Below, piece after piece: positions 5,616 to 6,442 of a stretch of 6,442 nucleotides of DNA. The translations under genes and the position numbers were made by a program. The DNA is from Acidobacteriaceae bacterium. Its GTDB lineage: Bacteria > Acidobacteriota > Terriglobia > Terriglobales > Acidobacteriaceae. The stretch spans positions 1 through 6,442 of the forward strand of contig JAOAPG010000202.1 of assembly GCA_025462785.1 (NCBI GenBank), in the 5' to 3' direction. The notes beneath the pieces are model-generated. The model ran no database searches and was not told the DNA's origin. It saw only the letters and a program-made list of their open reading frames with translations. Positions within the stretch are counted from its first letter, which is position 1, and every line of letters starts with the position of its first letter.

Positions 5616-6442
5616 CTAGAGTCCGGCTTCGATTCTGGATCGCGGATCGAGAACGTCCCGCAGTGCGTCTCCGACGAAATTGAAGGAGAGCACAGCGAGC
5701 ATCACCGCGAGCGCGGGGAAAATAACGAGATGAGGAGCATCAAACAAATGCGAACGCCCGTCGTTGAGCATGGCTCCCCAACTCGCGATTGGAGGAGGAA
5801 CTCCCAACCCGAGAAAGCTCATGGTCGCTTCGGCAAGGATTGCTCCCGCCATGCCGATTGCCGCCTGCACAATAACCGGCTGAATAATATTAGGCAAGAT
5901 GTGACGGGTGATAATTCGGAGGTCGTTCGCACCAAGCGCCTTTGCCGCCTCGACGTATTCGCGTTCGCGGGCCGCCAACACTTGCGCACGAACCAGCCGT
6001 GCGTATCCCACCCAGCCGCCAAGTGATAAGGCGAGTATCAGGTTGAAGATGCCTGGTCCGCGAAAAGCAACAAAGGCGATGGCCAGGAGTATTCCGGGAA
6101 ACGACAAAAACGCGTTCATCACTACAACGTTGACGAAGCGATCGATGCGTCCACCGTAGTACCCGGCGATGGATCCAACGATCAATCCGAGAAAGAGCGA
6201 GGCTGCCACGACGCAACTGCCCACTAGCATCGAGATACGCGAACCGTAGATGAGACGAGAAAGGATGTCACGTCCCAGTTCGTCCGTGCCACACCAGTGA
6301 GTAAATGACGGAGTAGATAATCGGGTGGGAAGATCGATGTGAGCAGGATCTTGTGGCGCGATCCAGGGAGCGAACAAGGCACAGAGAACAAAGATGACGA
6401 CGAGTACGAGGCCGATGGTCGCGAGAACGTTGTGGCGGGCGA
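5616..6442 (-). CDS. ABC transporter permease, OppC/DppC type (5' end outside window)
   Basis: Inner-membrane permease subunit of a peptide/nickel-type ABC importer (OppC/DppC/NikC/GsiD family), which normally pairs with a DppB-like permease, one or two ATPases and a binding protein. The visible 274 codons start inside the first membrane segment (6425-6375). Next comes the family's signature extracellular stretch with APQDP and GTDELGRDILSRLIYGSRIS. Several hydrophobic helices follow, and then the EAA loop (EAAKALGAND...ILPNIIQP, about 5960-5880) that docks to the ATPase. The tail GDALRDVLDPR is typical. The frame is still open at base 6442. An in-frame TTG at 6377 falls inside the first helix and is not a credible start, so probably only about 10-30 residues are missing. 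The substrate cannot be told from the sequence. The gene is followed by a 107-bp gap containing a fresh promoter, so it is probably not co-transcribed with the downstream regulator unless by read-through. Confidence 0.93.
   Translation of the reverse strand, partial: ARHNVLATIGLVLVVIFVLCALFAPWIAPQDPAHIDLPTRLSTPSFTHWCGTDELGRDILSRLIYGSRISMLVGSCVVAASLFLGLIVGSIAGYYGGRIDRFVNVVVMNAFLSFPGILLAIAFVAFRGPGIFNLILALSLGGWVGYARLVRAQVLAAREREYVEAAKALGANDLRIITRHILPNIIQPVIVQAAIGMAGAILAEATMSFLGLGVPPPIASWGAMLNDGRSHLFDAPHLVIFPALAVMLAVLSFNFVGDALRDVLDPRSRIEAGL

Noticed and set aside
1..6442. CRISPR arrays, tRNA/rRNA genes, insertion sequences
   Set aside because: No spaced direct repeats, no tRNA-like cloverleaf or rRNA sequence, and no transposase or terminal inverted repeats were seen.

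Overview
The window looks like a chromosomal segment from a mid-to-high GC soil-type bacterium. The gene set and protein style (an XRE regulator joined to NfeD, flotillin and PspA genes) suggest Acidobacteriota, but that is inference without a database search. All credible genes lie on the minus strand, so the window is best read from 6442 down to 1.

Layout in reading direction. (a) 6442-5616: the 3' part of an OppC/DppC-type ABC transporter permease whose start lies outside the window. (b) 5615-5509: an AT-rich gap with a good minus-strand promoter that overlaps a palindromic ATTGC/GCAAT operator. The promoter sits so close to the next ATG that the mRNA should be almost leaderless. (c) 5508-1288: a compact five-gene unit. 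It runs XRE-type regulator, NfeD/OB-fold membrane protein with a histidine-rich loop, DUF1648 membrane protein with a PH-like tail, FloT-type flotillin, and PspA/IM30. The first three genes overlap by 4 bp (ATGA, then TTGA). The last two follow after 32 and 48 bp, each with its own Shine-Dalgarno sequence. (d) 1219-239, probably continuing to 88: an unrecognised soluble-looking protein, 68 bp after pspA. Its last part appears shifted into another frame at a GGGG run (262-265), and a weak terminator-like hairpin overlaps the end of the continued frame. (e) 1-87: no gene seen.

How the genes may work together. NfeD-flotillin pairs organise membrane microdomains, and PspA binds and stabilises damaged membrane. 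Here they sit under one small HTH protein, with no pspB, pspC, pspF or sigma-54 promoter visible. The simplest reading is a self-regulated membrane-stress or membrane-organisation operon in which the XRE protein replaces PspF control. The DUF1648/PH-like protein and the unrecognised downstream gene would be additional, less understood parts. The ABC permease appears to belong to a different transcription unit.
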